The notes: a model not told the origin generated them from the sequence alone. A DNA stretch of 43,098 nt from Chloroflexota bacterium (GCA_016838895.1 JAEKNU010000034.1:1-43098), one strand, 5' to 3'; counted from the stretch's first letter, positions 16,832 through 25,659 are shown. Program-made: numbers and translations.

Positions 16832-16866
16832 GAGAAAACGCGCTTGAATCTCAAGCGCGTTTTCTC
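16832..16866. terminator. Strong bidirectional terminator
   Basis: A perfect 16-base stem (GAGAAAACGCGCTTGA and complement) has a three-base ATC loop, with A-run and T-run built into both ends. It should stop transcription from either side and is the strongest hairpin in the window. Confidence 0.8.
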
Positions 16867-17087
16867 TCCATGTTATCAACAATGTGATAAATTAAAATGC
16901 TCAATGCTGCGATGTGCCCAAGGCTTCAATGAACATTTCTACAAGCTGTTTTCAAATATTTATTTTGTTGGCCTAAATGGATAAGGGAAAATTGCGATGT
17001 GTATCATTAATAAAAACTATCAATAATAGATTAATTATACGGAAAAATGATCAATAAGCAACCCAATTGGCAGATGGATTTTGAATA

Positions 17088-18044
17088 TCATAGTTTGCAT
17101 GCTAGAATCTGGTCAATTGCGCGCATATTGCGCAGTGATTCCTGCAGGCTGAATAAGGGAGGTCGCTTTTGCAATAGTGCATCAGAAAAATCCTGCACTT
17201 CCAGCAGGTAACGGTCACTGGCAGGTACTGTTATTTTACGCTCTCTATCGGTAGTGATCAAGGTTAATTTGCCTTCGTTTCCCGAGAAAGTATCCGGAAC
17301 AATCAGTTTGCCTTTTGTACCCATGATGGCTGATTCAACGGTACGCGCAGCCGTAAACCAACTATTGACTGTGGCAATCAAGCCATTTTGATAGCGAAGC
17401 AGGGCGATTGCCATGCTGTCAACCTTGTTTTGCATCACAAATTCGGCCGAAACGGATACAGGATCAGCCTGGGCAAGCATACCCACAAAATTGACCGGGT
17501 AGGAACCGACATCATAAAGACTGCCGCCGCCTAATTCGGGCTGCCATTTGATACTCTGCTCATTGGTTAACAAGATACCAAAGGTGGAGTTGATGGATTT
17601 TATTTCACCCAATTCACCGCTTTGCACAATTTCCTGAACCTGCTTTGTGCGGGCAGTGTATCGGTACATGAAGGCTTCCATGAGGGTTACGCCCTGGAGC
17701 TGACAAACATCGATCATCTCCTGAGCATCTGCAGCGCTAAGTGCGAGTGGTTTTTCGCACAAAATATGTTTTCCTTTCAGCGCGGCTTTGATCACCCATT
17801 CTTTGTGCAGGCTGTTTGGCAGGGGAATATAGACCGCCTGAATGTTTGCATCATCCAGCAGCGCGTCATAGCTGCGATAGGTTTTTTGTGGACCAAACTG
17901 TGCCTGACAGGCTTGCAGCTTTTCGGCATCCCTGGAGGCGATGGCGTGAAACGCTGCGTTGTTTGCCTGTAAGATAGCAGGGATAACACTGTTTCTGGCG
18001 ATACGCGCAAAACCCAGCACGCCCCATTTAATCCGAGAATTCAT
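17088..18044 (-). CDS. Gfo/Idh/MocA-family oxidoreductase
   Basis: 318 residues. The N-terminal Rossmann fold starts at WGVLGFARIARNSVIPAI, followed by the KHILCEKPLALSAADA motif (the EKP segment near residue 96, whose Lys is catalytic) and a C-terminal alpha/beta domain with GGGSLYDVGSYPVNF. Family members oxidise or reduce sugars, inositols and related dehydrogenase substrates with NAD(P)(H); this layout resembles the dihydrodiol/xylose-dehydrogenase subgroup. The start is backed by AAAGGAG six bases upstream. It is a single gene with a long terminator zone after it. The substrate is not readable. Confidence 0.92.
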   Translation of the reverse strand: MNSRIKWGVLGFARIARNSVIPAILQANNAAFHAIASRDAEKLQACQAQFGPQKTYRSYDALLDDANIQAVYIPLPNSLHKEWVIKAALKGKHILCEKPLALSAADAQEMIDVCQLQGVTLMEAFMYRYTARTKQVQEIVQSGELGEIKSINSTFGILLTNEQSIKWQPELGGGSLYDVGSYPVNFVGMLAQADPVSVSAEFVMQNKVDSMAIALLRYQNGLIATVNSWFTAARTVESAIMGTKGKLIVPDTFSGNEGKLTLITTDRERKITVPASDRYLLEVQDFSDALLQKRPPLFSLQESLRNMRAIDQILACKL

Positions 18045-18120
18045 GCAGCACTCCTTTCATCCAGCGAATCGATAATCCCATTATAGCAACGGCTGTTTCA
18101 AGCAGGCAACTTAAAATAAA

Positions 18121-18144
18121 AGGGCGCCCCGAAAAGGACGCCCT
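18121..18144 (-). terminator. Rho-independent terminator of the chemotaxis-receptor gene
   Basis: Nine-base arms AGGGCGCCC and GGACGCCCT pair with one mismatch around a six-base loop, 41 bases past the receptor stop. The minus strand continues TTTATTTTAAG, a good U-tract. Confidence 0.75.
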
Positions 18145-18184
18145 ATCTCATGTGGCATAATATTGATTGATGTGCGGTTTGATG

Positions 18185-19816
18185 TTACTCGTCGTTTGTT
18201 GAAAAACTGAATTGCGAAACCACGTTTTCTAATGAGGACGCCATCTCTGCCAGAGATTGGGCTGCTGCTGTTACTTCTTCAACTTGTGCTGTCATCTCTT
18301 CAGTTGATGCTGATATTTCTTCAACACTGGCATTGTTCTCTTCACTTATGCTGGCGATGGTATCAACGGAGCGATCTACTTCTTCAGCACCAGTGCTCAT
18401 TTGTTGCATTGCAGCTGTATTTTCCTCAACCACTTCACTGACAGCATCGGTTGCGGAAACCAGGTCGCTGGACATTGCATCCATCTTCACCGCGGCTGTC
18501 GAAATCTCGAGCACTTGTTGATTAACTTTTTCCACGGATGTCATGATCTGATCTAATGCCTGACCTGCTTGATTGGCCTGATTGACCCCTCTTTCTACTT
18601 CCTCTGAGCCTTGGTTCATTGCCTCAACAGCACTGCTGATGGTTTGCTGCATATCATTCACCAGTGTGCCAATTTCCTTTGCAGATGAACTGGCTCGTTC
18701 GGCAAGCTTGCGCACTTCATCGGCCACAACGGCAAAACCTTTTCCTTGCTCCCCTGCTCTGGCAGCTTCAATGGCTGCGTTAAGAGCCAGTAGATTTGTC
18801 TGGCTGGCAATATCATCGATGGTTTCTACGATCACACCAATTTGTTGTGAATGAGTTCTCATATCGTGAACTTTTTGAGCTGATTGAGACACTTTTAGAT
18901 GGATGGTTTGCATGCCTTGCATGGTTTCTTTTACTGTCTGTGAACCTTCCTGGGCAACCTGTGTTGCTTCTACGGAACCATCGGCGCCTGTTTTTGCGTT
19001 TAAGGATACTTGCTGAATCATGGTTGATAACTGCCCGGTGATATCGGCTACGTTGTTAATTGCGCGCGATTGATTTTCCACCCCTTTTACAACGCCATCA
19101 ATGATTTGGTTCATTTGACTAACCGACATAGCTGTTTGCGTTAGCGATTCAGATTGCTGAGCAGTACCTTGCGCAACTTGTTGAATGGTTGTGGCAATTT
19201 GGTTTGTTGCTCTTCCGGCTTGATCGGAGCTGGAAGCAAGGAGCTGAGAAGAATCAAGTAAATCTGAAGCGTTATCAGATACTTGATGAATTACGATATT
19301 TAGTTGGTCAATCATATTGTGAAAAGCTAGACCAAGTACATCCATCTCGGACTTTGCATCTACTGATATGCCCAATTTGCCATCGGCAATTTGGTTGGCT
19401 ACCTCGGACATCTTGCGCTGATAGGCGATTACTTTGGATAAACTGGCAGCTAATTGACCGATTTCATTTTTATTAGAAAAAGACACATCTCCGGATAAAT
19501 CCCCTTCAGCCAGGTATTTTGTTGTATCCATTAATGAACGCACCGGTATTACAATGAGCCTATGTAACAGGAGAATGGTTATTGTCGTCAGGAACATACC
19601 TGGACTGAATAACAGGATAATATTTTTGAGCGTGAATTCGATCTGACCAAGAATGAACCCAAGTTCAACATCAATCATGATGATTACCATAATCGCAAAT
19701 GTTATGGTTAGTATTATTCCTTTACCGGCGATTATGCGAATAATTGCTATTACAATGAAAATTGCTAAAAAGAGCAAACCAATCATAATCAGGCTGTTTT
19801 GAATATTTGGGGACAT
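18185..19816 (-). CDS. Methyl-accepting chemotaxis-type receptor without extracellular sensor
   Basis: 543 residues. About three hydrophobic segments (8-30, 35-55, 65-90) are separated by only a few polar residues, so there is no extracellular ligand domain. A HAMP domain follows (about 90-140), a second HAMP-like stretch (about 145-190), then a long coiled-coil signalling region with the highly conserved hairpin tip [22 protein letters not shown] and [16 protein letters not shown], which binds CheA/CheW. Such receptors sense membrane or cytoplasmic cues. Reading could start at 19861, but GAAGG five bases before the ATG at 19816 supports this start. No che or flagellar genes are nearby. Confidence 0.92.
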   Translation of the reverse strand: MSPNIQNSLIMIGLLFLAIFIVIAIIRIIAGKGIILTITFAIMVIIMIDVELGFILGQIEFTLKNIILLFSPGMFLTTITILLLHRLIVIPVRSLMDTTKYLAEGDLSGDVSFSNKNEIGQLAASLSKVIAYQRKMSEVANQIADGKLGISVDAKSEMDVLGLAFHNMIDQLNIVIHQVSDNASDLLDSSQLLASSSDQAGRATNQIATTIQQVAQGTAQQSESLTQTAMSVSQMNQIIDGVVKGVENQSRAINNVADITGQLSTMIQQVSLNAKTGADGSVEATQVAQEGSQTVKETMQGMQTIHLKVSQSAQKVHDMRTHSQQIGVIVETIDDIASQTNLLALNAAIEAARAGEQGKGFAVVADEVRKLAERASSSAKEIGTLVNDMQQTISSAVEAMNQGSEEVERGVNQANQAGQALDQIMTSVEKVNQQVLEISTAAVKMDAMSSDLVSATDAVSEVVEENTAAMQQMSTGAEEVDRSVDTIASISEENNASVEEISASTEEMTAQVEEVTAAAQSLAEMASSLENVVSQFSFSTNDE

Positions 19817-19950
19817 AGTGACCTTCTTCCTGGCGCGTGTTTTAAGCAAATTGTAAATCACTATACATGTGGCAGCAATAAAACCAATATTAATTGGATA
19901 TAAAAATTTTTAAAATCTATGTGAGTGTGTTCCCCTGGATATTTAATGGA

Positions 19951-19977
19951 AAAGCGTCTCCTGAGAAGAGACGCTTT
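19951..19977 (-). terminator. Rho-independent terminator after the lipoprotein gene
   Basis: Ten-base arms AAAGCGTCTC and GAGACGCTTT with a seven-base loop lie 28 bases past the lipoprotein stop. On the minus strand the stem is followed by TTCCATTAAAT, with the U-run beginning inside the stem. Confidence 0.75.
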
Positions 19978-20004
19978 GTAAACCTAATTTGTATTTTGTA
20001 ATAT

Positions 20005-20388
20005 TTATTGGCTTAGCAAGTAATCGATAATCATTTGCTTCTCATCTTCGCTGATTTTGGCGCCGTACCCGATCATGCGGTCCAGTGTGGTTTCCCATTC
20101 TTCACGGGTTTTGGTTGCATTGAAAATACGGCCAAGTTCATGATTACCGTTAACTTTCCCTTCGATGAATGCTTGCATGTCGATTTCCGCGGATACAGCT
20201 GCATCTTCTGTTGTGGCGGTTGCCTCAGGCTCCTCAACGACAGGGGCAGGTTCCTCGCTGGGTACAGTCGTATTTTCGACAGGTTGCTCAACATTTGCAG
20301 GTGTATCCACCGTTTGTGGCGCACACGCAGCAATCAATAATATGGTCATCAATCCAAAGCCAACGATGGCTAACTTGTTCATTTTCAT
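20005..20388 (-). CDS. Lipoprotein with cytochrome-c-like domain lacking the haem cysteines
   Basis: 127 residues. The signal peptide ends at LLIAAC with Cys22 as the lipid-modified residue. A linker rich in Pro, Glu and Val (about 24-70) follows, then a C-terminal domain of about 55 residues. Its pattern (KTREEWETTLDRMIGYGAKIS, then IIDYLLSQ) matches the small cytochrome c domains that use a CxxCH haem site and a Met ligand. Here the site reads VNGNH, so Val79 and Asn82 replace both cysteines while His83 and Met105 remain. Covalent haem attachment is therefore impossible; the protein may bind another ligand or act structurally. GGGAGG lies seven bases before the start. It is monocistronic, with a terminator after it. 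Confidence 0.8.
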   Translation of the reverse strand: MKMNKLAIVGFGLMTILLIAACAPQTVDTPANVEQPVENTTVPSEEPAPVVEEPEATATTEDAAVSAEIDMQAFIEGKVNGNHELGRIFNATKTREEWETTLDRMIGYGAKISEDEKQMIIDYLLSQ

Positions 20389-20493
20389 TTTGATACCTCC
20401 CGGTTTATATAAGATAAATATAATCCAATTAGTAATCAAAAGTCAAATTTTAGCGTATCAGAGTTATCTATAAATTAATGGTTTTCAGAAGAA

Positions 20494-21099
20494 TCATTCA
20501 CGCGGGTCATTTTCATCATACCCGTTTAACACGACTTCGATTGACCCGGAAGCCAGCGTATATAGCAAGCCATGTATGATGATATCATCTGGCATGAATG
20601 GTAATGATTTAATGGCTGCAATCTCTTTTTTGATTGCAGTGTGTGAGTCATCAAATACTTTTAGCCAAGCAGCCAATTTTTCCTGGAATGGTTCTCCGAT
20701 ATTTTCCTTGAAACGCTGCAATTGTGTTTCAGACAACCTATGTTCCAGGTTTGAAGTAATCAGATCCATTTTTGAATTCGCCAAACAACATCCGCAATCG
20801 GTGTGCATTAATACGGCGATTTCACGAATACCGGCCAGGAATATGCCAATCAGCAAGGAGCGCTCATCGGCCATTCCACCAATTGTGCGAATAATGCGAA
20901 TTGCGGAACTGCCTTCGCCCTGTTCGCTGAATCCTGGTATCCCTATGGCCTGCAGATTTACACGTGGGTCCATGCAGGTCATGACAGCCAATGAGCCAGG
21001 GGTTCGTTCTACCGGAAGGTTTTCTGTCGATATTCGGTTTCTGAAATTTTTATTCTCCAATAGGATGGTTTCAAGCCAATTGTTTTCTGTTTCACTCAT
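20494..21099 (-). CDS. Beta-carbonic anhydrase
   Basis: 201 residues with the complete beta-class zinc site: Cys42, Asp44 and Arg46 in TCMDPRVN, and His99 and Cys102 in HTDCGC. It interconverts carbon dioxide and bicarbonate in the cytoplasm. The family's GEGSSAIRIIRTIGG and SLLIGIFLAGIREIAVLMHTDCG segments are also clear. GAGGAGAGG precedes the ATG. The gene begins 24 bases after the MerR stop, so they are very probably one operon, and the MerR dyad is probably the operator for both. What the MerR protein senses is unknown. Confidence 0.9.
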   Translation of the reverse strand: MSETENNWLETILLENKNFRNRISTENLPVERTPGSLAVMTCMDPRVNLQAIGIPGFSEQGEGSSAIRIIRTIGGMADERSLLIGIFLAGIREIAVLMHTDCGCCLANSKMDLITSNLEHRLSETQLQRFKENIGEPFQEKLAAWLKVFDDSHTAIKKEIAAIKSLPFMPDDIIIHGLLYTLASGSIEVVLNGYDENDPRE

Positions 21100-21122
21100 T
21101 GTCCTCTCCTCTGCAAAGTAAA

Positions 21123-21506
21123 TTAGTTTTTGGATTCCACTTTCGTCTCATTTCTACGATGGCGTTCAATTTTGTATTCCACAACATCCAAACACTTATT
21201 GATAGATTGAATTTTCTGTATCATTTTTTCGCGATGAACTTCCAGCATTTCCCTGCGCTGTTTTGATGTTCCCAATCCTTGCTTTCTCAAAGTAGCAAAA
21301 AGTTGTATCTGAGCCAGCGGCATACCGGTTGCTTTTAATTGTTTCAAGAAATTAATCCACTCGATATCATCCTGAGCATAACGCCGATGCCCATTTTCTG
21401 CCCGATGAATATCCATCATCAATCCGATCTTTTCATAGTATCGCAGGGTATATTCACTAATCCCTGTTTCATTGGCAACCTGTTGAATTGTTCTTTCAAA
21501 ATCCAT
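21123..21506 (-). CDS. MerR-family transcriptional regulator
   Basis: 127 residues: a winged helix-turn-helix with ISEYTLRYYEKIGLM and the wing GHRRYAQDDIEWINFLKQLKATGMPL, then a dimerisation coiled coil ending in RNETKVESKN. The only cysteine (near residue 106) lies in the coil, so metal sensing of the classic kind is not indicated; it resembles the aldehyde/stress-responsive NmlR/AdhR group. Upstream there is a 20-base dyad between a TTGACT and a TATACT box 19 bases apart, the typical MerR promoter. The start is ATG with GGAGG four bases upstream. Confidence 0.9.
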   Translation of the reverse strand: MDFERTIQQVANETGISEYTLRYYEKIGLMMDIHRAENGHRRYAQDDIEWINFLKQLKATGMPLAQIQLFATLRKQGLGTSKQRREMLEVHREKMIQKIQSINKCLDVVEYKIERHRRNETKVESKN

Positions 21507-21515
21507 CTTGCCTCC

Positions 21516-21546
21516 AGTATATAACTTAGAGCAAGCTCTAAGTCAA
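21516..21546 (-). promoter_or_regulatory. MerR-type promoter with operator dyad
   Basis: The minus strand has TTGACT (21546-21541), a 19-base spacer and TATACT (21521-21516). The stretched spacer and the dyad ACTTAGAGCAAGCTCTAAGT at 21524-21543 (nine-base arms around AA) are the hallmarks of MerR-regulated promoters. The -10 box ends only nine bases before the merR-like start codon, so the transcript would be nearly leaderless and the GGAGG between them would lie outside it. It should control the regulator and the carbonic anhydrase. Confidence 0.75.
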
Positions 21547-21659
21547 GGATAAAAAAATTCCCCGGAAAAGCTGCTCACCCAAACTTTGTGAAACGAATTT
21601 GGAAAAGTGCTAGTGGGGAATTAAAGATCAATTTAATACAACTATAAATAAAAAATTAT

Positions 21660-23414
21660 TTATTCCTTTACCGTTGTCTCAACCCGAGCGCGTATTTCGG
21701 AGATGATTTGGCGTATTTCATTCAGTTGCGTTTGAGTTGTTTGAATCTTTTCCTGTTCAGCATGCACATAGCGTGTGTATGGCGAGATACTTTCCTGCAG
21801 ACGGGCAATTGCGTTTTTGGATTCTGCAATAAAGGCACCCGTCAGGGCTTCATTCAGGTTGATGCGCATGGCCACAATTTTTTCCCTGAAGTTTTCTTTG
21901 GCCTGTTTACGTTTATGCGGAATGACAAAAAAGCCCACAATGGCCAGGGTACCCGCAGCCACCATGCCGGTGATATCCAACGCGGAGGAGAGCAGCGCAG
22001 TTGAAACCAACGCACCCAGACCGACTGCACCAACCTCAAACAAGGCGGTTTGGGCAACGGCCGTTTCCACACTGGCTGCCAGATGACTGGCTTCCTTGAC
22101 ATGGTCGTAACTTTCAATGATGGTGGTAATTTTCTGGCCGACTTTCTCTATCAATTCGCGGCGGTGAATTTCCTGCGAGTTGCCTGCGCCGCCCACGATT
22201 TGGGAAAGATTAAGGGATTGGCGGCGTTGCAGATAGGTCATCACTTGCTGCCATTCGCGCAAATCTTTTTCTACCAGCCAATCAATAACCTGCTGCACCT
22301 GCCGATCAATCAGCTCGGAAACATCGCCAAGCACTTCTACTTCAAAGGCCGCGCGGATCTTATCGCCGCGCACCAGGTTGTGAACATTGGTCAGGCGCAG
22401 TACGCGATCAAAAAAGTCCAGGCCGCGCATTTCAAACTTGTGCAGTATGTTTTCCACTTCAGCCAGGCGGGGCGCTAATTCACTTTCCAGATCACGCTCG
22501 TAAGCCGTGATCGTATTCTCTAATGCGTCTGAGGTACGCGCGTCTTCTTTCAATTCATCCGATTGGGCATTAATCTGTTCATCTAATTGATCAATCAGAT
22601 TCTTTGCCACACCCAGGGGGCTGATCATTTTCAGGCGCAATCGTTCGGTATCATCCAGTGTGGTAGAGATAAAAGTTTCTAATTCATCCAGGCGGCTTGT
22701 GTCGCGAAGGCGCTGGCGTTCCGTTTCATCGGAAGCCAGAAAAGCGCGCTGAGCCATGCGGGCAGAAACGGGGAACAAAACCGGGGCTTCACCCAGTGCT
22801 ACGGTGGCGTTCTTGATGATAAAATCCTGGGCTTGCTGCAGCGAACTTTCCGTTTCCAGAATGTCGGCTTTGTTGAGTACAAAGACAACTTTCTTGCCCC
22901 AGCCCAAAATACGTTGCAGAAATTGACGTTCGCTCTCGGTCATGGGACGGTCGGCGGAGGTGGTGAAAAGCACCAGATCACTGCGCGGGACATATTCATC
23001 GGTCAGGCGTTCATGCTGACGGATGATGGCATTGGTGCCGGGTGAATCGACGAAGTTTAATTCCTTGAGCAGCGGCAACGGATAGCTGACCACCGCAAAG
23101 GCATCATCGACGACTTTCTCGTTTTTGGACTCGCCCCATTTGATTAAGGTGACGCGCGTAGTAGTGGGGATGACGCCTTCGGACAACACCATCTCGCCCA
23201 GCATGGCATTGATCAGGGCGCTTTTACCGGCATTGAACTCGCCGACGACCACGATGAGAAATAACTCATCCAGTTGCAGGGCTGCTTTTTGCAAGATAGG
23301 CAGTTTGTCTTTGGCGATTTCGATTTTGGACAGGCGCAGAAGGATACTGGATAAGGCTTCTTTTTCATCCATCAATAATTGATTCTGTTCTTCGGTAAGC
23401 ATGGATTGGCGCAT
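21660..23414 (-). CDS. Bacterial dynamin-like GTPase
   Basis: 584 residues. All GTPase motifs are present: G1 GEFNAGKS (58-65), G2 Thr in PTTTR (84-87), G3 DSPG (123-126) and G4 NKAD (181-184). Long helical stalk segments follow on both sides of a hydrophobic stretch (about 455-500, GLGALVSTALLSSALDI onward) that should dip into or span the membrane, as in bacterial dynamins. Family members bend or fuse membranes and several protect cells during phage or envelope stress. AGGAGGAG supports the start. Most bacterial dynamins come in pairs; this gene is single. It is GC-richer than the AAA gene beside it. Confidence 0.92.
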   Translation of the reverse strand: MRQSMLTEEQNQLLMDEKEALSSILLRLSKIEIAKDKLPILQKAALQLDELFLIVVVGEFNAGKSALINAMLGEMVLSEGVIPTTTRVTLIKWGESKNEKVVDDAFAVVSYPLPLLKELNFVDSPGTNAIIRQHERLTDEYVPRSDLVLFTTSADRPMTESERQFLQRILGWGKKVVFVLNKADILETESSLQQAQDFIIKNATVALGEAPVLFPVSARMAQRAFLASDETERQRLRDTSRLDELETFISTTLDDTERLRLKMISPLGVAKNLIDQLDEQINAQSDELKEDARTSDALENTITAYERDLESELAPRLAEVENILHKFEMRGLDFFDRVLRLTNVHNLVRGDKIRAAFEVEVLGDVSELIDRQVQQVIDWLVEKDLREWQQVMTYLQRRQSLNLSQIVGGAGNSQEIHRRELIEKVGQKITTIIESYDHVKEASHLAASVETAVAQTALFEVGAVGLGALVSTALLSSALDITGMVAAGTLAIVGFFVIPHKRKQAKENFREKIVAMRINLNEALTGAFIAESKNAIARLQESISPYTRYVHAEQEKIQTTQTQLNEIRQIISEIRARVETTVKE

Positions 23415-23524
23415 TCGTTCTCCTCCTGATGCTATTAATAAATAAGTAATTCGATACTTGAATTATACCTTGCTAGAGGGGGCGGGGTCAAAAGGAGGTG
23501 GTTGTTTGGTTATAAAGTAATTTA

Positions 23525-23641
23525 TTATACGATTTCGATAAATTCATCCAATGTTTTCATACACTGACTATGCATGGCGTACCCGGCAAAACTGGATACA
23601 AAAAAGCGCAGATCAAAACGATCCGAGTTTTGTTTTGACAT
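23525..23641 (-). CDS. Possible small protein behind the AAA-HEPN gene
   Basis: A 38-codon frame (MSKQNSDRFDLRFF to EFIEIV) starts 14 bases past the AAA-HEPN stop; an extra in-frame ATG at 23644 would add one residue. No Shine-Dalgarno sequence is seen, but translational coupling to the gene upstream is possible. The frame has a helical, mildly amphipathic look and one cysteine. It belongs to no family I know. It may be chance, a remnant or a small accessory protein. Confidence 0.3.
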   Translation of the reverse strand: MSKQNSDRFDLRFFVSSFAGYAMHSQCMKTLDEFIEIV

Positions 23642-23655
23642 CATTTCAGAGAAAA

Positions 23656-25659
23656 TTAAATCCAATCAGATAATATACCTTCAATGCTTTTTAAATGTAA
23701 CCGTAATTGGGTGAATTCATCATCATTTAGATTGTTTGAATGAGCATCTTTCCGAAAAGAATTAATCTCATTTAAAATAAAGAGTAATCGATTTTTTTCT
23801 TGTTCAAATATATTTTTATATATCTCCCATTCGCGATTAATTATATTAATCAACTCTAAAAAATACAGAGGACTCGAATCGCTCATAAACAAGCTCTTCA
23901 TATCTTTGTCTGATAATGCTTCTCTACGCTTTTCAGTTGAAGCGCTTAGAATTTTTTGGAATGCAACTTTTTTTCCAAATACTGCTATCAATTGATTATG
24001 TATGATCTTACGTAGGCTTTGTTCTAATTTTGTTCTTCTTTCTAAGACCTCAGATGCTTTTTGCTCGTATGTAAGATTTTTCTCTGAGTATCTATGTTTT
24101 TGCAGAAGATAATCTTTTATACATTCAATATTAAAGGCAAACCCATTTTCACTTACACTTATCAAACCATAACCAATAAGATGATTTGTGTAGTAATTAC
24201 TGTCTTGGGCTAAATCATTAAATAACGCGATTTCATTTTGGGCAAGTAAAACCAACATATCATATTCATTTGGATACCATTCTTGAAGAACTTGAACAAT
24301 CATTTCGACATAATGCTTTGAACGAAATAAGAACTCTGATTTCGCTTTCTTATATAATTGTTTATCTACCCTAACTGGACGATCTCCAATGCACATTGAA
24401 TTAATTACGCTACAAATTTGTCGTATTAAAAACGGATGTCCACCAAAATCATCCGTTAATTTCGAGAATATTATTTCATCAAATTTTAAACCCATGTACC
24501 TACCAAGTTTCCGAACCATCTCACGAGCTTTGGAAATTGTAAAACTGGGCACAAATTGAAAAGGTATTGAACTAAATAATGGGTTGTCATGTCCAAAAAA
24601 AGTGGCGGACTCCACTGAATTTGGATTTGTACCTACAAGCATATAAGTTAATACATTAGTATTTCTTTGAAAAAAATATCTCAATGATTGCCAGAAAAGA
24701 ATGAAATCATCCCCAGAACGCCAATGATCAGATGAACCTGTCATTGGAGAAATACGTTCTATTTCATCAAAAATTAACAAAGTAGATTGCTTTTTCTCAT
24801 TATATATTTTTATAATATCGGCTTCAAAGGTTCTAGTGGCTTTCTTTTCATAATATTTTTGTTTAATTCCTAATTTTATTTCAGAGTTGTGTTTTTCTTT
24901 AAATAATTCAGTTAAATATTGTAATAATTCATTCCATCTAAGTTTATGTATAGATGGACTTTCACAATCGATTACTATTGTTTTTCCACCTTGCAAAGTC
25001 ATTGAACGCTCTATTGCATATACAATTGAAGTTTTTCCACTTTTTCTTAATCCAAATAAAGCACTATGTTCTCCAGATCTATGTTGATTAATTATTTCTT
25101 GAATTAATTCACTTCTTCCAAAAAAATATAAATCCTTTTTCAATGGGGAGAGAAAAGAAAAAAGATCACGAGTATAAAAATGACGCCTAAATCGATTTCG
25201 AAGAAAAAAATCATCATAATTTTGATTTAATTCATTATAAGAAAATGGAATCACAATTGGTTGTTCTGGATCAGATTTTAATAAACTAGCAATTGTTTCT
25301 TCTACCGAATCATCATTACTAATTAATATTTTGCATGCATTTTCAATTCTTAAATTTTGCATTTTTGTTGATACATAATCAAAAGCATCTAATGTTCTAG
25401 GTTCAAAATTATTATAAGGACTAAAAACACATATTAATTCACGATCGATATTAAACATCTCAGTGAATAATTGTGTTGGCTTCATTAAAAAATATCTAAA
25501 TATTGAATTCCCAAGCTTAAATTCCTCTCCGCTATTTGTTATGTACCATTCTTTACTTAATTTCTTAAGAATATTTTGTTCCTCGACTGGAAATTTTTTT
25601 AGTTTAAATTGTTTATTAAACCCAGGATTTGTTTTAGTCTTATCAATTATTTTTTCCAT
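23656..25659 (-). CDS. AAA/STAND-like ATPase with C-terminal HEPN-like region
   Basis: 667 residues. An N-terminal alpha/beta region (about 70-160, VFSPYNNF and PIVIPFSYNEL) resembles a nucleotide- or ligand-binding fold. The ATPase follows with Walker A GLRKSGKTS (203-211), Walker B LLIFDEIERI (294-301) and GGHPFLIRQICSVI (406-419), typical of ATPase_2/STAND proteins. The C-terminal 130 residues form a helical domain with FRKDAHSN (Arg636 to His640), like the RxxxH/RxxxxH ribonuclease motif of HEPN domains such as Swt1-HEPN. A ligand-triggered NTPase coupled to RNA cleavage is a plausible defence mechanism, but this is inferred. The gene is strikingly AT-rich against its neighbours. The start has only a weak ribosome site. 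Confidence 0.75.
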   Translation of the reverse strand: MEKIIDKTKTNPGFNKQFKLKKFPVEEQNILKKLSKEWYITNSGEEFKLGNSIFRYFLMKPTQLFTEMFNIDRELICVFSPYNNFEPRTLDAFDYVSTKMQNLRIENACKILISNDDSVEETIASLLKSDPEQPIVIPFSYNELNQNYDDFFLRNRFRRHFYTRDLFSFLSPLKKDLYFFGRSELIQEIINQHRSGEHSALFGLRKSGKTSIVYAIERSMTLQGGKTIVIDCESPSIHKLRWNELLQYLTELFKEKHNSEIKLGIKQKYYEKKATRTFEADIIKIYNEKKQSTLLIFDEIERISPMTGSSDHWRSGDDFILFWQSLRYFFQRNTNVLTYMLVGTNPNSVESATFFGHDNPLFSSIPFQFVPSFTISKAREMVRKLGRYMGLKFDEIIFSKLTDDFGGHPFLIRQICSVINSMCIGDRPVRVDKQLYKKAKSEFLFRSKHYVEMIVQVLQEWYPNEYDMLVLLAQNEIALFNDLAQDSNYYTNHLIGYGLISVSENGFAFNIECIKDYLLQKHRYSEKNLTYEQKASEVLERRTKLEQSLRKIIHNQLIAVFGKKVAFQKILSASTEKRREALSDKDMKSLFMSDSSPLYFLELINIINREWEIYKNIFEQEKNRLLFILNEINSFRKDAHSNNLNDDEFTQLRLHLKSIEGILSDWI

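Larger units (their letters stand above)
16533..17087. other. Gene-free region with two terminators and a short leader-like frame
   Basis: No credible gene is seen in these 555 bases. On the minus strand a perfect AGGAG stands seven bases before a nine-codon frame (MDMQYTLSK, 16702-16673), followed by a small AGAGAG...CTCTCT hairpin at about 16622-16640, 170 bases ahead of the acetyltransferase. That arrangement could be a leader or attenuator, or chance. Two strong hairpins (16748-16775 and 16832-16866) isolate it from the oxidoreductase on the right. The remainder is AT-rich with no motif I recognise. Confidence 0.4.

Noticed and set aside
21556..21622. AATTCCCC and GGGGAATT inverted repeat about 50 bases apart between MerR and dynamin genes
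   Set aside because: The long spacing and short arms are compatible with chance and no function is suggested by position.
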